Assembly: GCF_020382885.2 (NCBI RefSeq)
Contig: NC_058502.1
Span: 6,705,501-6,769,500, forward strand
DNA from: Scatophagus argus
Lineage: Eukaryota; Chordata; Actinopteri; Scatophagidae
Direction of reading: 5' to 3'
DNA length: 64,000 nt
Shown: piece after piece, positions 40,975-64,000 of the stretch
Position numbering within the stretch: the first letter of the stretch is position 1
Layout of the letters: each line of letters begins with the position of its first letter
Program-made: the position numbers and the translations under genes
The notes under the pieces: generated by a model
Database searches by the model: none
Told to the model about the DNA's origin: nothing
The model's input: the letters and a program-made list of their open reading frames with translations, nothing else

Positions 40975-41077
40975 TATATAATAGTGTCAGTCTTACTGAT
41001 GCATTACAACAGTGGAGGAAAGACAGCAGTGGATTTGTTCAGGTGGTTCTGTTGGCGTTTTCACCTGGTGTGGCAGT
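40975..41077 (+). promoter_or_regulatory. S2 TATA box and non-coding leader exon
   Basis: TATATAATA at 40,975-40,983, then a leader exon from about 41,007 to 41,077 (donor gtaagt at 41,078). The leader contains no ATG. Just upstream, S2 lacks 199 bp that other copies have (junction at tttgga, 40,837-40,842), which removes part of its distal promoter region. Confidence 0.65.
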
Positions 41078-41867
41078 GTAAGTAAAATATTTAAAACTTA
41101 ATGCACAACTTTATTCTTAATAGACTATTTAGTTGCAGGCTCCAGGTGAGGAGAGCAACTAGTTTAAAATAATACCATCAACATTATTGTAACTTCCAGT
41201 ATTATTTTGAAGTTGAACAATTTTCTATGCAAGCAGTCCTTTTTCCAATGCATTTCTAAACCTTTTTGTTCATGTGTATCATTTCATAATACAAAATTAA
41301 AAAGATGCTTTGAATGCTTTTAGCTGATAAATTTACACACTCAACCCTAACTGGTCCATGCATTGTTGATATTGTAAAGCGACTCTCGGTAAAGGTTTTC
41401 TGTGACTGCAATTTTTGTGTCCTTTACTGTGCATTACAGTTGCAGTGTGAAAGGACATAAAAGCTACAAATGCTTCTCAGCTTTGGAAGGACACTCCCGA
41501 TTTTTTCACAATTACTGTTCTCTTTTCTCAAAATGAAAACAGAAATGTACACAGTAATTTTTTAAAATCTATGTGGTTAACCTCACCTGCACCTCTCCGG
41601 TATAGGAAGGTATTATAAGAGAATTGTGAAATAAATCACGGCACATATATCAATAGTTACGTAGAAACATCAACCCCCAAACTTCAAATCTTCTCTGCTC
41701 GGTAATTTGTCATCAAAACAGAAGAAGTGCCTTGTAGTTAAAAACATACTTACAGTATAAACACACCATTTAAACTGTGTGACTGACAGCAGCAAAATAG
41801 TACAAGTGATAAATGTAACAACATCTTCACAAAGGAACTCTCATTTATTTGTTTCAGTTTAGCATCT

Positions 41868-44340
<2,473 letters not shown>

Positions 44341-45454
44341 CTCCTCAACTCAGCCCTTAAGCCTCCCTCTACATGAGCTCACAGTTAGTTAGAAAGTTTC
44401 ATTCTCAGTTTAGGTTGACTACGTGGTGTGTTCAAGAACATTTGTGTTCAATAAATTTGTTTTATCAGCTTGTTTTAACAGAAACAGTCTCTCTGCTCAC
44501 AAGGCATACAGTCAATCAAATCTTGTAGGTAATTTCAGTTCTTGTTATTTCAGGAATAATTTCCTTTAGTCAAACAAAGGCAATAATGAAATTGTTTCTC
44601 GAGACATTGAGAGGATATACAGACAGATCAAAATTCCTTGTTTCATAGGTAGATGTTCTTATAATTCTTTTAAAATGATGTATTTCAATGGATTATACAT
44701 GTTATGTATGCAGTTTTTAACTTTGTTAAGATCCCCATTTTTCTCTTTGTCTCATTTTTACATCTTAGTTTCCGTTAATTTTCCGTCCTTATTTTAATGT
44801 CCACTCCATATATTTTCTGTGTGAAGTAGAAGTTCATGGTCATATTTTAAATTGAGGTTCAGTTTTAGACAGGTTTAAGAGTCTACACACCAACAAGTCC
44901 TTTTTCATTGCGATGCTTTTCTTGTGCGAAGACTTAAATTAAAAAAAGGAAATAAAATGCTTGTGATGGGACACTGTGTAAAACATAAATAAAACAGAAT
45001 GTGACCATTCAATAAAATCTGATCAAAACTTATGCCTGTTCTGAAACTGATACCAGCAACGTCATTCAAACCAGTTGGACCAGGGGCAACAAAAGACTGG
45101 GGAAACACACACCTGTTTGGAACCTTACACTGGTAAACAGATGATTGTATCATGATTTGGTATGAAAGGCTCCTCGAAAGGCCCAGTCATTCATAGGTCA
45201 GGATGAGGAGAGGTTCAATAATTTGTGAAATATTTGACTGTATAATCAATATTACTACATGGGCTTGTGAACACTTTGTGAAGCCGTTAACAGTAAACAT
45301 AATTGGTTTACCCTTTTGGAAGTGAGGCTGTACATGCTAATCGTCATTCTCAGTCTCCTTGATGTTGTCCCAACATACACGCTCAGAGCAACTGAGCTGA
45401 GCGTCTGTCCTGAGGTGTTTTCTCCTCTTCTATGGACATCCCACTTCATGCTCA

Positions 45455-45555
45455 TATAATAGTGTCAGTCTTACTGATGCATTACAACAGTGGAGGAAAG
45501 ACAGCAGTGGATTTGTTCAGGTGGTTCTGTTGGCGTTTTCACCTGGTGTGGCAGT
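45455..45555 (+). promoter_or_regulatory. S3 TATA-like box and leader exon
   Basis: catataatag with the core at 45,455-45,461, then the leader exon about 45,486-45,555 (donor gtaagt). It is weaker than the S2 and S4 boxes because the first TA step is CA. Confidence 0.55.
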
Positions 45556-46318
45556 GTAAGTAAAATATTTAAAACTTAATGCACAACTTTATTCTTAATA
45601 GACTGTTTAGTTGCAGGCTCCAGGTGAGGAGAGCAACTAGTTTAAAATAATACCATCAACATTATTGTAACTTCCAGTATTATTTTGAAATTGAACAATT
45701 TTCTATGCAAGCAGTCCTTTTTCCAATGCATTTCCAAACCTTTTTGTTCATGTGTATCATTTCATAATACAAAATTAAAAAGATAAATTTACACACTCAA
45801 CCCTAACTGGTCCATGCATTGTTGATATTGTAAAGCGACTCTCAGTAAAGGTTTTCTGTGATTGCAATTTTTGTGTCCTTTACTGTGCATTACAGTTGCA
45901 GTGTGAAAGGACATAAAAGCTACAGATGCTTCTCAGCTTTGGAAGGACACTCCCGATTTTTTCACAATTACTCTTTTCTCAAAATGAAAACAGAAATGTA
46001 CACTGTAGTTTTTTAAAATCTATGTGGTTAACCTCACCTGCACCTCTCCGGTATAGGAAGGTATTATAAGAGAATTGTGAAATAAATCACGGCACATATA
46101 TCAATAGTTACGTAGAAACATCAACCCCCAAACTTCAAATCTTCTCTGCTCGGTAATTTGTCGTCAAAACAGAAGAAGTGCCTTGTAGTTAAAAACATAC
46201 TTACAGTATAAACACACCATTTAAACTGTGTGACTGACAGCAGCAAAATAGTACAAGTGATAAACGTAACAACATTTTCACAAAGGAACTCTCATTTATT
46301 TGTTTCAGTTTAGCATCT

Positions 46319-48785
<2,467 letters not shown>

Positions 48786-49877
48786 CTCCTCAACTCAGCC
48801 CTTAAGCCTCCCTCTACATGAGCTCACAGTTAGTTAGAAAGTTTCATTCTCAGTTTAGGTTGACTATGTGGTGTGTTCAAGAACATTTGTGTTCAATAAA
48901 TTTGTTTTATCAGCTTGTTTTAACAGAAACAGTCTCTCTGCTCACAAGGCATACAGTCAATCAAATCTTGTAGGTAATTTCAGTTCTTGTTATTTCATTT
49001 ACATTGACTGGATATACAGACAGATCGAAATTCCTTGTTTCATAGGTAGATGTTCTTATAATTCTTTTAAAATGATGTATTTCAATGGATTATACATGTT
49101 ATGTATGCAGTTTTTAACTTTGTTAAGATCCTCATTTTTCCCTTTGTCTCATTTTTACTATTTTTTTCGACAGGGTTTTATTTTCCATCTCAGTTTCCGT
49201 TCATTTTTTGTTCTTATTTTAATGTCCACTCCATATATTTTCTGTATGAAGTAGAAGTTCATGGTCATATTATAAATTGAGGTTCAGTTTTAGACAGGTT
49301 TAAGAGTCTACACACCAACAAGTCCTTTTTCATTGCAATGCTTTTCTTGTGCGAAGACTTAAATTAAAAAAAAGAAATAAAATGCTTGTGATGGGACACT
49401 GTGTAAAACATAAATAAAACAGAATGTGACCATTCAATAAAATCTGATCAAAATTTATGCTTGTTCTGAAACTGATGCCAGCAACGTCATTCAAACCAGT
49501 TGGACCAGGGGCAACAAAAGACTGGGGAAACACACACCTGTTTGGAACCTTACACTGGTAAACAGATGATTGTATCATGATTTGGTATGAAAGGCTCCTT
49601 GAAAGGCCCAGTCATTCATAGGTCAGGATGAGGAGAGGTTCAATAATTTGTGAAATACTTGACTGTATAATCAGTATTACTACATGGACTTGTGAACACT
49701 TTGTGAAGCCGTTAACAGTAAACATAATTGGTTTACCCTTTTGGAAGTGGGGCTGTAAATGCTAATTATCATTCTCAGTCTCCTTGATGTTGTCTTAACA
49801 TACACGCCCAGAGCAACTGAGCTGAGCGTCTGTCCTGACTTGTTTTCTCCTCTTCTATGGACATCCCACTTCATGCA

Positions 49878-49980
49878 TATATAATAGTGTCAGTCTTACT
49901 GATGCATTACAACAGTGGAGGAAAGACAGCAGTGGATTCGTTCAGGTGGTTCTGTTGGCGTTTTCACCTGGTGCGGCAGT
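49878..49980 (+). promoter_or_regulatory. S4 TATA box and leader exon
   Basis: TATATAATA at 49,878-49,886; leader exon about 49,911-49,980, donor gtaagt at 49,981. The leader is nearly identical to that of S6 and close to those of S2, S3 and S5, although S4 belongs to the other N-terminal type. Confidence 0.65.
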
Positions 49981-50644
49981 GTAAGTAAAATATTTAAAAC
50001 TTAATGCACAACTTTATTCTTAATAGACTATTTAGTTGCAGGCTCCAGGTGAGGAGAGCAACTAGTTTAAAATAAAAAGGTTAACATTATTGTAACTTCC
50101 TATGTTGCTTTTTTCCTGTGCATATTGTTTTGTTTGTTTGCCTTGCATCATTTCATAATATGAATTTAAAAAGATGCTTTTGAAAGTCTTCAGTTGCTAA
50201 ATTTTCACACTTACTGCATGTTTTTTAACACAGTGTTTCACAACTGGAACTCATTTGAAAAAATACCTACAGTATAAAATATGTTTAAACAATTTTATGT
50301 TCCCACATAGTGAGGCTACCTGCCCTCACCTTTGTTACCCTGTGCCAACATCCTGCCTCTCTCTTCCTACAACCAGAAGCCATTCTGCATTTTGTCTTTT
50401 GGCTTCAGTTTTAATCAATGACACTTGTTTTATGTAAAATCTCTTACCACGACTCCCTTCTTTTAACATTCCCTGAGCTTGTTGAATTTATTCAACAAGT
50501 CGCTATACGTACCAGGTCTTGTTTGGCAAGTTTTATGACATACGTGCACACCCACTAAGTCATCTGACTGGCAACAGCAAGATAGTACAAGTGATAAACG
50601 CTTTCACAAATTAACTTTAATTCATTTGTTTCAGTTTAGCATCC

Positions 50645-53056
<2,412 letters not shown>

Positions 53057-54168
53057 CTCCTCAACTCAGCCCTTAAGCCTCCCTCTACATGAGCTCACAG
53101 TCAGTTAGAAAGTTTCATTCTCAGTTTAGGTTGACTACGTGGTGTGTTCAAGAACATTTGTGTTCAATAAATTTGTTTTATCAGCTTGTTTTAACAGAAA
53201 CAGTCTCTCTGCTCACAAGGCATACAGTCAATCAAATCTTGTAGGTAATTTCAGTTCTTGTTATTTCAGGAATAATTTCCTTTAGTCAAACAAAGGCAAT
53301 AATGAAATTGTTTCTCGAGACATTGAGAGGATATACAGACAGATCAAAATTCCTTGTTTCATAGGTAGATGTTCTTATAATTCTTTTAAAATGATGTATT
53401 TCAGGATTATACATGTTATGTATGCAGTTTTTAACTTTGTTAAGATCCCCATTTTTCTCTTTGTCTCATTTTTACATCTTAGTTTCCGTTAATTTTCCGT
53501 CCTTATTTTAATGTCCACTCCATATATTTTCTGTGTGAAGTAGAAGTTCATGGTCATATTTTAAATTGAGGTTCAGTTTTAGACAGGTTTAAGAGTCTAC
53601 ACACCAACAAGTCCTTTTTCATTGCGATGCTTTTCTTGTGCGAAGACTTAAATTAAAAAAAGGAAATAAAATGCTTGTGATGGGACACTGTGTAAAACAT
53701 AAATAAAACAGAATGTGACCATTCAATAAAATCTGATCAAAATGTATGCGTGTTCTGAAACTGATACCAGCAACGTCATTCAAACCAGTTGGACCAGGGG
53801 CAACAAAAGACTGGGGAAACACACACCTGTTTGGAACCTTACACTGGTAAACAGATGATTGTATCATGATTTGGTATGAAAGGCTCCTTGAAAGGCCCAG
53901 TCATTCATAGGTCAGGATGAGGAGAGGTTCAATAATTTGTGAAATATTTGACTGTATAATCAATATTACTACATGGGCTTGGGAACACTTTGTGAAGCCG
54001 TTAACAGTAAATATAATTGGTTTACCCTTTTGGAAGTGAGGCTGTACATGCTAATCGTCATTCTCAGTCTCCTTGATGTTGTCCCAACATACACGCTCAG
54101 AGCAACTGAGCTGAGCGTCTGTCCTGAGGTGTTTTCTCCTCTTCTATGGACATCGCACTTCATGCTCA

Positions 54169-54269
54169 TATAATAGTGTCAGTCTTACTGATGCATTACA
54201 ACAGTGGAGGAAAGACAGCAGTGGATTTGTTCAGGTGGTTCTGTTGGCGTTTTCACCTGGTGTGGCAGT
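54169..54269 (+). promoter_or_regulatory. S5 TATA-like box and leader exon
   Basis: catataatag with the core at 54,169-54,175, the same weaker form as S3; leader exon about 54,200-54,269 with donor gtaagt. It is nearly identical to the S3 promoter. Confidence 0.55.
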
Positions 54270-55032
54270 GTAAGTAAAATATTTAAAACTTAATGCACAA
54301 CTTTATTCTTAATAGACTGTTTAGTTGCAGGCTCCAGGTGAGGAGAGCAACTAGTTTAAAATAATACCATCAACATTATTGTAACTTCCAGTATTATTTG
54401 GAAATTGAACAATTTTCTATGCAAGCAGTCCTTTTTCCAATGCATTTCCAAACCTTTTTGTTCATGTGTATCATTTCATAATACAAAATTAAAAAGATAA
54501 ATTTACACACTCAACCCTAACTGGTCCATGCATTGTTGATATTGTAAAGCGACTCTCAGTAAAGGTTTTCTGTGATTGCAATTTTTGTGTCCTTTACTGT
54601 GCATTACAGTTGCAGTGTGAAAGGACATAAAAGCTACAGATGCTTCTCAGCTTTGGAAGGACACTCCCGATTTTTTCACAATTACTCTTTTCTCAAAATG
54701 AAAACAGAAATGTACACTGTAGTTTTTTAAAATCTATGTGGTTAACCTCACCTGCACCTCTCCGGTATAGGAAGGTATTATAAGAGAATTGTGAAATAAA
54801 TCACGGCACATATATCAATAGTTACGTAGAAACATCAACCCCCAAACTTCAAATCTTCTCTGCTCGGTAATTTGTCGTCAAAACAGAAGAAGTGCCTTGT
54901 AGTTAAAAACATACTTACAGTATAAACACACCATTTAAACTGTGTGACTGACAGCAGCAAAATAGTACAAGTGATAAACGTAACAACATTTTCACAAAGG
55001 AACTCTCATTTATTTGTTTCAGTTTAGCATCT

Positions 55033-57506
<2,474 letters not shown>

Positions 57507-58580
57507 CTCCTCAACTCAGCCCTTAAGCCTCCCTCTACATGAGCTCACAGTCAGTTAGAAAGTTTCATTCTCAGTTTAGGTTGACTACGTGGTGTGTTCA
57601 AGAACATTTGTGTTCAATAAATTTGTTTTATCAGCTTGTTTTAACAGAAACAGTCTCTCTGCTCTCAAGGCATACAGTCAATCAAATCTTGTAGGTAATT
57701 TCAGTTCTTGTTATTTCATTTACATTGACAGGATATACAGACAGATCGAAATTCCTTGTTTCATAGGTAGATGTTCTTATAATTCTTTTAAAATGATGTA
57801 TTTCAATGGATTATACATGTTATGTATGCGGTTTTTAACTTTGTTAAGATCCTCATTTTTCCCTTTGTCTCAGTTTTACTATTTTTTCCATCTTAGTTTC
57901 CGTTAATTTTTTGTTCTTATTTTAATGTCCACTCCATATATTTTCTGTGTGAAGTAGAAGTTCATGGTCATATTATAAATTGAGGTTCAGTTTTAGACAG
58001 GTTTAAGAGTCTACACACCAACAAGTCCTTTTTCATTGCAATGCTTTTCTTGTGCGAAGACTTAAATTAAAAAAAAGAAATAAAATGCTTGTGATGGGAC
58101 ACTGTGTAAAACATAAATAAAACAGAATGTGACCATTCAATAAAATCTGATCAAAATTTATGCTTGTTCTGAAACTGATGCCAGCAACGTCATTCAAACC
58201 AGTTGGACCAGGGGCAACAAAAGACTGGGGAAACACACACCTGTTTGGAACCTTACACTGGTAAACAGATGATTGTATCATGATTTGGTATGAAAGGCTC
58301 CTCGAAAGGCCCAGTCATTCATAGGTCAGGATGAGGAGAGGTTCAATAATTTGTGAAATACTTGACTGTATAATCAGTATTACTACATGGACTTGTGAAC
58401 ACTTTGTGAAGCCGTTAACAGTAAACATAATTGGTTTACCCTTTTGGAAGTGGGGCTGTAAATGCTAATTATCATTCTCAGTCTCCTTGATGTTGTCTTA
58501 ACATACACGCCCAGAGCAACTGAGCTGAGCGTCTGTCCTGACTTGTTTTCTCCTCTTCTATGGACATCCCACTTCATGCA

Positions 58581-58683
58581 TATATAATAGTGTCAGTCTT
58601 ACTGATGCATTACAACAGTGGAGGAAAGACAGCAGTGGATTCGTTCAGGTGGTTCTGTTGGCGTTTTCACCTGGTGCGGCAGT
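58581..58683 (+). promoter_or_regulatory. S6 TATA box and leader exon
   Basis: TATATAATA at 58,581-58,589; leader exon about 58,614-58,683, donor gtaagt at 58,684. Same arrangement as S4. Confidence 0.65.
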
Positions 58684-59347
58684 GTAAGTAAAATATTTAA
58701 AACTTAATGCACAACTTTATTCTTAATAGACTGTTTAGTTGCAGGCTCCAGGTGAGGAGAGCAACTAGTTTAAAATAAAAAGGTTAACATTATTGTAACT
58801 TCCTATGTTGCTTTATTCCTGTGCATATTGTTTTGTTTGTTCGCCTTGCATCATTTCATAATATGAATTTAAAAAGATGCTTTTGAAAGCCTTCAGTTGC
58901 TAAATTTTCACACTTACTGCATGTTTTTTAACACAGTGTTTCACAACTGGAACTCATTTGAAAAAATACCTACAGTATAAAATATGTTTAAACAATTTTA
59001 TGTTCCCACATAGTGAGGCTACCTGCCCTCACCTTTGTTACCCTGTGCCAACATCCTGCCTCTCTCTTCCTACAACCAGAAGCCATTCTGCATTTTGTCT
59101 TTTGGCTTCAGTTTTAATCAATGACACTTGTTTTATGTTAAAGCTCTTACCACGACTCCCTTCTTTTAACATTCCCTGAGCTTGTTGAATTTATTCAACA
59201 AGTCGCTATACGTACCAGGTCTTGTTTGGCAAGTTTTATGACATACGTGCACACCCACTAAGTCATCTGACTGGCAACAGCAAGATAGTACAAGTGATAA
59301 ACGCTTTCACAAATTAACTTTAATTCATTTGTTTCAGTTTAGCATCC

Positions 59348-61765
<2,418 letters not shown>

Positions 61766-63930
61766 CTCCCCTTAAATTCAGCTCAGATCTGAAGTGATCA
61801 GAGGATCCCTCAACATGAGCTCGCACTCACACTCAGGGATCCTTTCTACCCACTTAAGCCTCTCCGTGCAGGGACCAGTGGAAACTGGTGTCTATCGCGG
61901 TCAGAAATTCACATTTCGAAAACCGCGACTTCATGTCTTCATACTGTTTTCTCATTTAAACCACGCGGTACTGTGCCAGCTTTATTCTCTCTTATGTAAG
62001 CTCTGACATATTGAGTGGTGTACATTAATCTTTTGTCCTGATGATTCAACTAGGAAATTTTCCCATTACATGGCTAGAAGTGAAAGAAAATTTTGTTTGT
62101 GCTAATCAGAGCACTGAAACCTGGCATTACAAAAACAAACAAACAAACAAACAAAACCAAACATATCTGGAGACAGACCGACACTGATCCATTTTCAGTG
62201 GTTAGGGTTTTTAACCAAAAATTAACTGCAAAAACATAAGTAGATATATGGAAAAATACATGAAGCTGGTGAGGTTTGATCTTCTTTTCCTTCCGGTATT
62301 TTTATTAATGTAAAGAACTGAGTTGTTGTTTTAGAGTATTTAGAGAGAAGGGATGGAGATACAAAAAGAGTGGTGTGTGTGTGTGTGTGGTAAAGACAAA
62401 GATTTTTGTCAAACAATAAAAATGTGTGAATGTATATATTTATTTTTTTTGCATGAACTGACCCTTTCTAAAAAAAAAAAAAAAAGATCAATTAAGCATA
62501 CCAGCAGTACAAAAGATCACTGTGATCATGTTTGCAGGACTATAGTCCAGTGTCTCTCCCACTATTTAAGATACCACCACACCATGCTTGTTGATGTTTC
62601 AACCAATCATTTTGCTCCCTTTTTTTTCCATTTTTTCTGTCTGTGAAGAGTTCAAGTTTGTTGTCACAGTCTTGAGTACAAAGACGTTCGATGAATATTA
62701 CAATTACATAGGCACGGTCATTGTGTTGATTTTACACCTCTTGTCTAGCCAGGCCTTTGATGAGCCGTCAATAAATCCACCGGAAACAAGTGATGTTGTG
62801 ACTCTTTTTTTCAAGTGGACGTTCAAGCATGAAGTTCAGCCCTGGGACAGCCTTGTGCCTCACTGGGCCAGTATTGTCAATTTCCTGTCTGTGTGAAGAC
62901 ATACAACCAACATAACTTATTTTTTTAACAGCAAGGCCCTTTGAGAGGGTCTGGCGCTGAACCATATTTAACCTTTCTGTGTCAGACCACCCGCCAGTGG
63001 CTGGGCCTCTGGCAGCCCATTCACCACCTCAGTGGCACCGACAACTTAGCCGAATATGATATAGAGCTGGACTGCAGACAAACGACACAATTTACTCCCC
63101 ACAAACCCAAACATCTTTAGAAGATGTGTCGCGCACTGCCTCACAAAAGCTCTGTAGGCTACAATGCCACAGCAGCAGTATAAATTATCTTCAGTTTGAG
63201 GTGGTGGGTTTTATGTGGAGAACGTCCACGCTATGCTCTTCCCATGATGGAATAAAAGCACTTATTCCCATGTTATACAATACACAGGGGGTCTGGCTGT
63301 CTGGTCGAGCAGAGGGAGATCACTGATGTAGTCATTTTTGGTTTTGTTTGAAAAAGATCAATTGATCATAGAAACCTTAAAATGACATTTTAAAATGTTT
63401 TTATTCAAGTAAATCTTAATATTTACGAATGTTAGTAAGGATGCATGAACATTTTATATAATAATCAATACATTATGTCCAGAACACGAAAAGCTCTGTG
63501 GTGTTTAGTTGATTATTGGTTGCTGATGATTTTCATTATCAGTTTATTTTCATATTATGTCTTTAATTAACTGATTAACCAGGAGATCTGTAGATATTCA
63601 GGTTATTTCCACATAAGATAAATGAAATCTGCTGCCATATTTTTCTGACAGTTTTGAAAGACACCAACATCAAACTCATGCATTTACACTTCTGCAAATG
63701 TCATGATTGACAGCTAAACCCAGCTCACCACTGATCACTAGTGTGTAGGCTGTCTGATAGCAGCGCTCGTATACGTAATATTTTGGTTTCATTTTTGTAC
63801 ATTAGGAAGAAGTGAGAATATGTTAATTTTATCTCTGACAATAGTTCAGACTCGGAGATAATAAAACACCAGAGTCGATGCTGAAAAACTATATTGGCCT
63901 ACATTTGTAGTTTTTCTGTAATTGGCCCCC
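61766..63930. other. intergenic right flank, simple repeats, no gene supported
   Basis: After about 150 bp of S1-like 3' flank the array homology ends. The stretch holds an AAAC tetranucleotide repeat (62,131-62,155), a GT repeat (62,372-62,389) and a poly-A run (about 62,469-62,485). A 102-codon frame at 62,588-62,896 has no recognisable domain and is not reported as a gene. Confidence 0.5.
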
Positions 63931-64000
63931 AGAGTCATTTCTATCTGAGTATAAAGAGCGAAAAAAGTCCAGACTGGGAGGACGCGAGGGTGGTCAGCTG
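63931..64000 (+). promoter_or_regulatory. possible TATA promoter at the window edge
   Basis: attgg (inverted CCAAT, 63,931-63,935) is followed by tataaag at 63,950-63,956 and then GC-richer sequence (gggaggacgcgagggtgg). The spacing would suit a gene starting near 63,980 and running right, but that gene is outside the window. Confidence 0.25.

Noticed and set aside
53619-53867. Minus-strand frame in the spacers (FVAPGPTGLNDVAGI) repeated in each unit
   Set aside because: It is conserved across the units only to the same degree as the surrounding spacer, and no promoter or splice context is seen. It is treated as a passenger of the duplications.
62588-62896. 102-codon plus-strand frame right of the array
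   Set aside because: It starts in a T-rich tract, shows no known motif, and no splice partners are visible.

Overview
The window is nuclear DNA from a teleost fish, most likely a percomorph. The evidence is an intron-rich vertebrate gene with GT/AG introns, Tc1/mariner-type repeats typical of fish, CA/GT microsatellites and a local expansion of cytosolic sulfotransferase genes. The species cannot be named from the sequence.

Region 1 (about 1-11,950, minus strand) holds atlastin-2 (atl2), an ER-membrane GTPase that fuses ER tubules. I could place 14 coding exons. They join without a frame break into a predicted protein of about 618 residues, with start codon at 11,888 and stop codon at 365. 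The first exon lies in a CpG-rich promoter that carries a perfect CRE octamer and a YY1-type motif over the start codon. The transcript continues past the left edge of the window.

Region 2 (about 11,950-32,300) has no gene that I can support. It contains inverted copies of a dispersed fish repeat (13.1-14.3 kb), an internally deleted Tc1/mariner remnant (16.5 kb), microsatellites, and a GC-richer stretch (about 26.4-31.1 kb) that could hold regulatory sequence.

Region 3 (about 32,300-61,800, plus strand) is a tandem array of cytosolic sulfotransferases, closest to the SULT3 (amine sulfotransferase) family. Six copies, called S1-S6 here, look intact. There is also one orphan first exon (32.7 kb) and one scar where a whole gene body has been deleted (40.38 kb). 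Every intact copy has a non-coding leader exon and six coding exons; S2-S6 have TATA-like boxes. There are two N-terminal types. Type I (S1, S2, S3, S5; 279 aa) lacks 13 codons that are present in type II (S4, S6 and the orphan exon; 292 aa). Exons 4-6 and introns 4-5 are almost the same in all copies although the 5' halves differ, which points to concerted evolution by gene conversion. The last four genes form two tandem 8.7-kb units, each made of spacer, type I, spacer, type II.

Region 4 (61.8-64 kb) has no gene that I recognise, only simple repeats and a possible TATA promoter at the extreme right edge. The array genes would all transfer sulfate from PAPS to small acceptors in the cytosol. 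atl2 is functionally unrelated to them.
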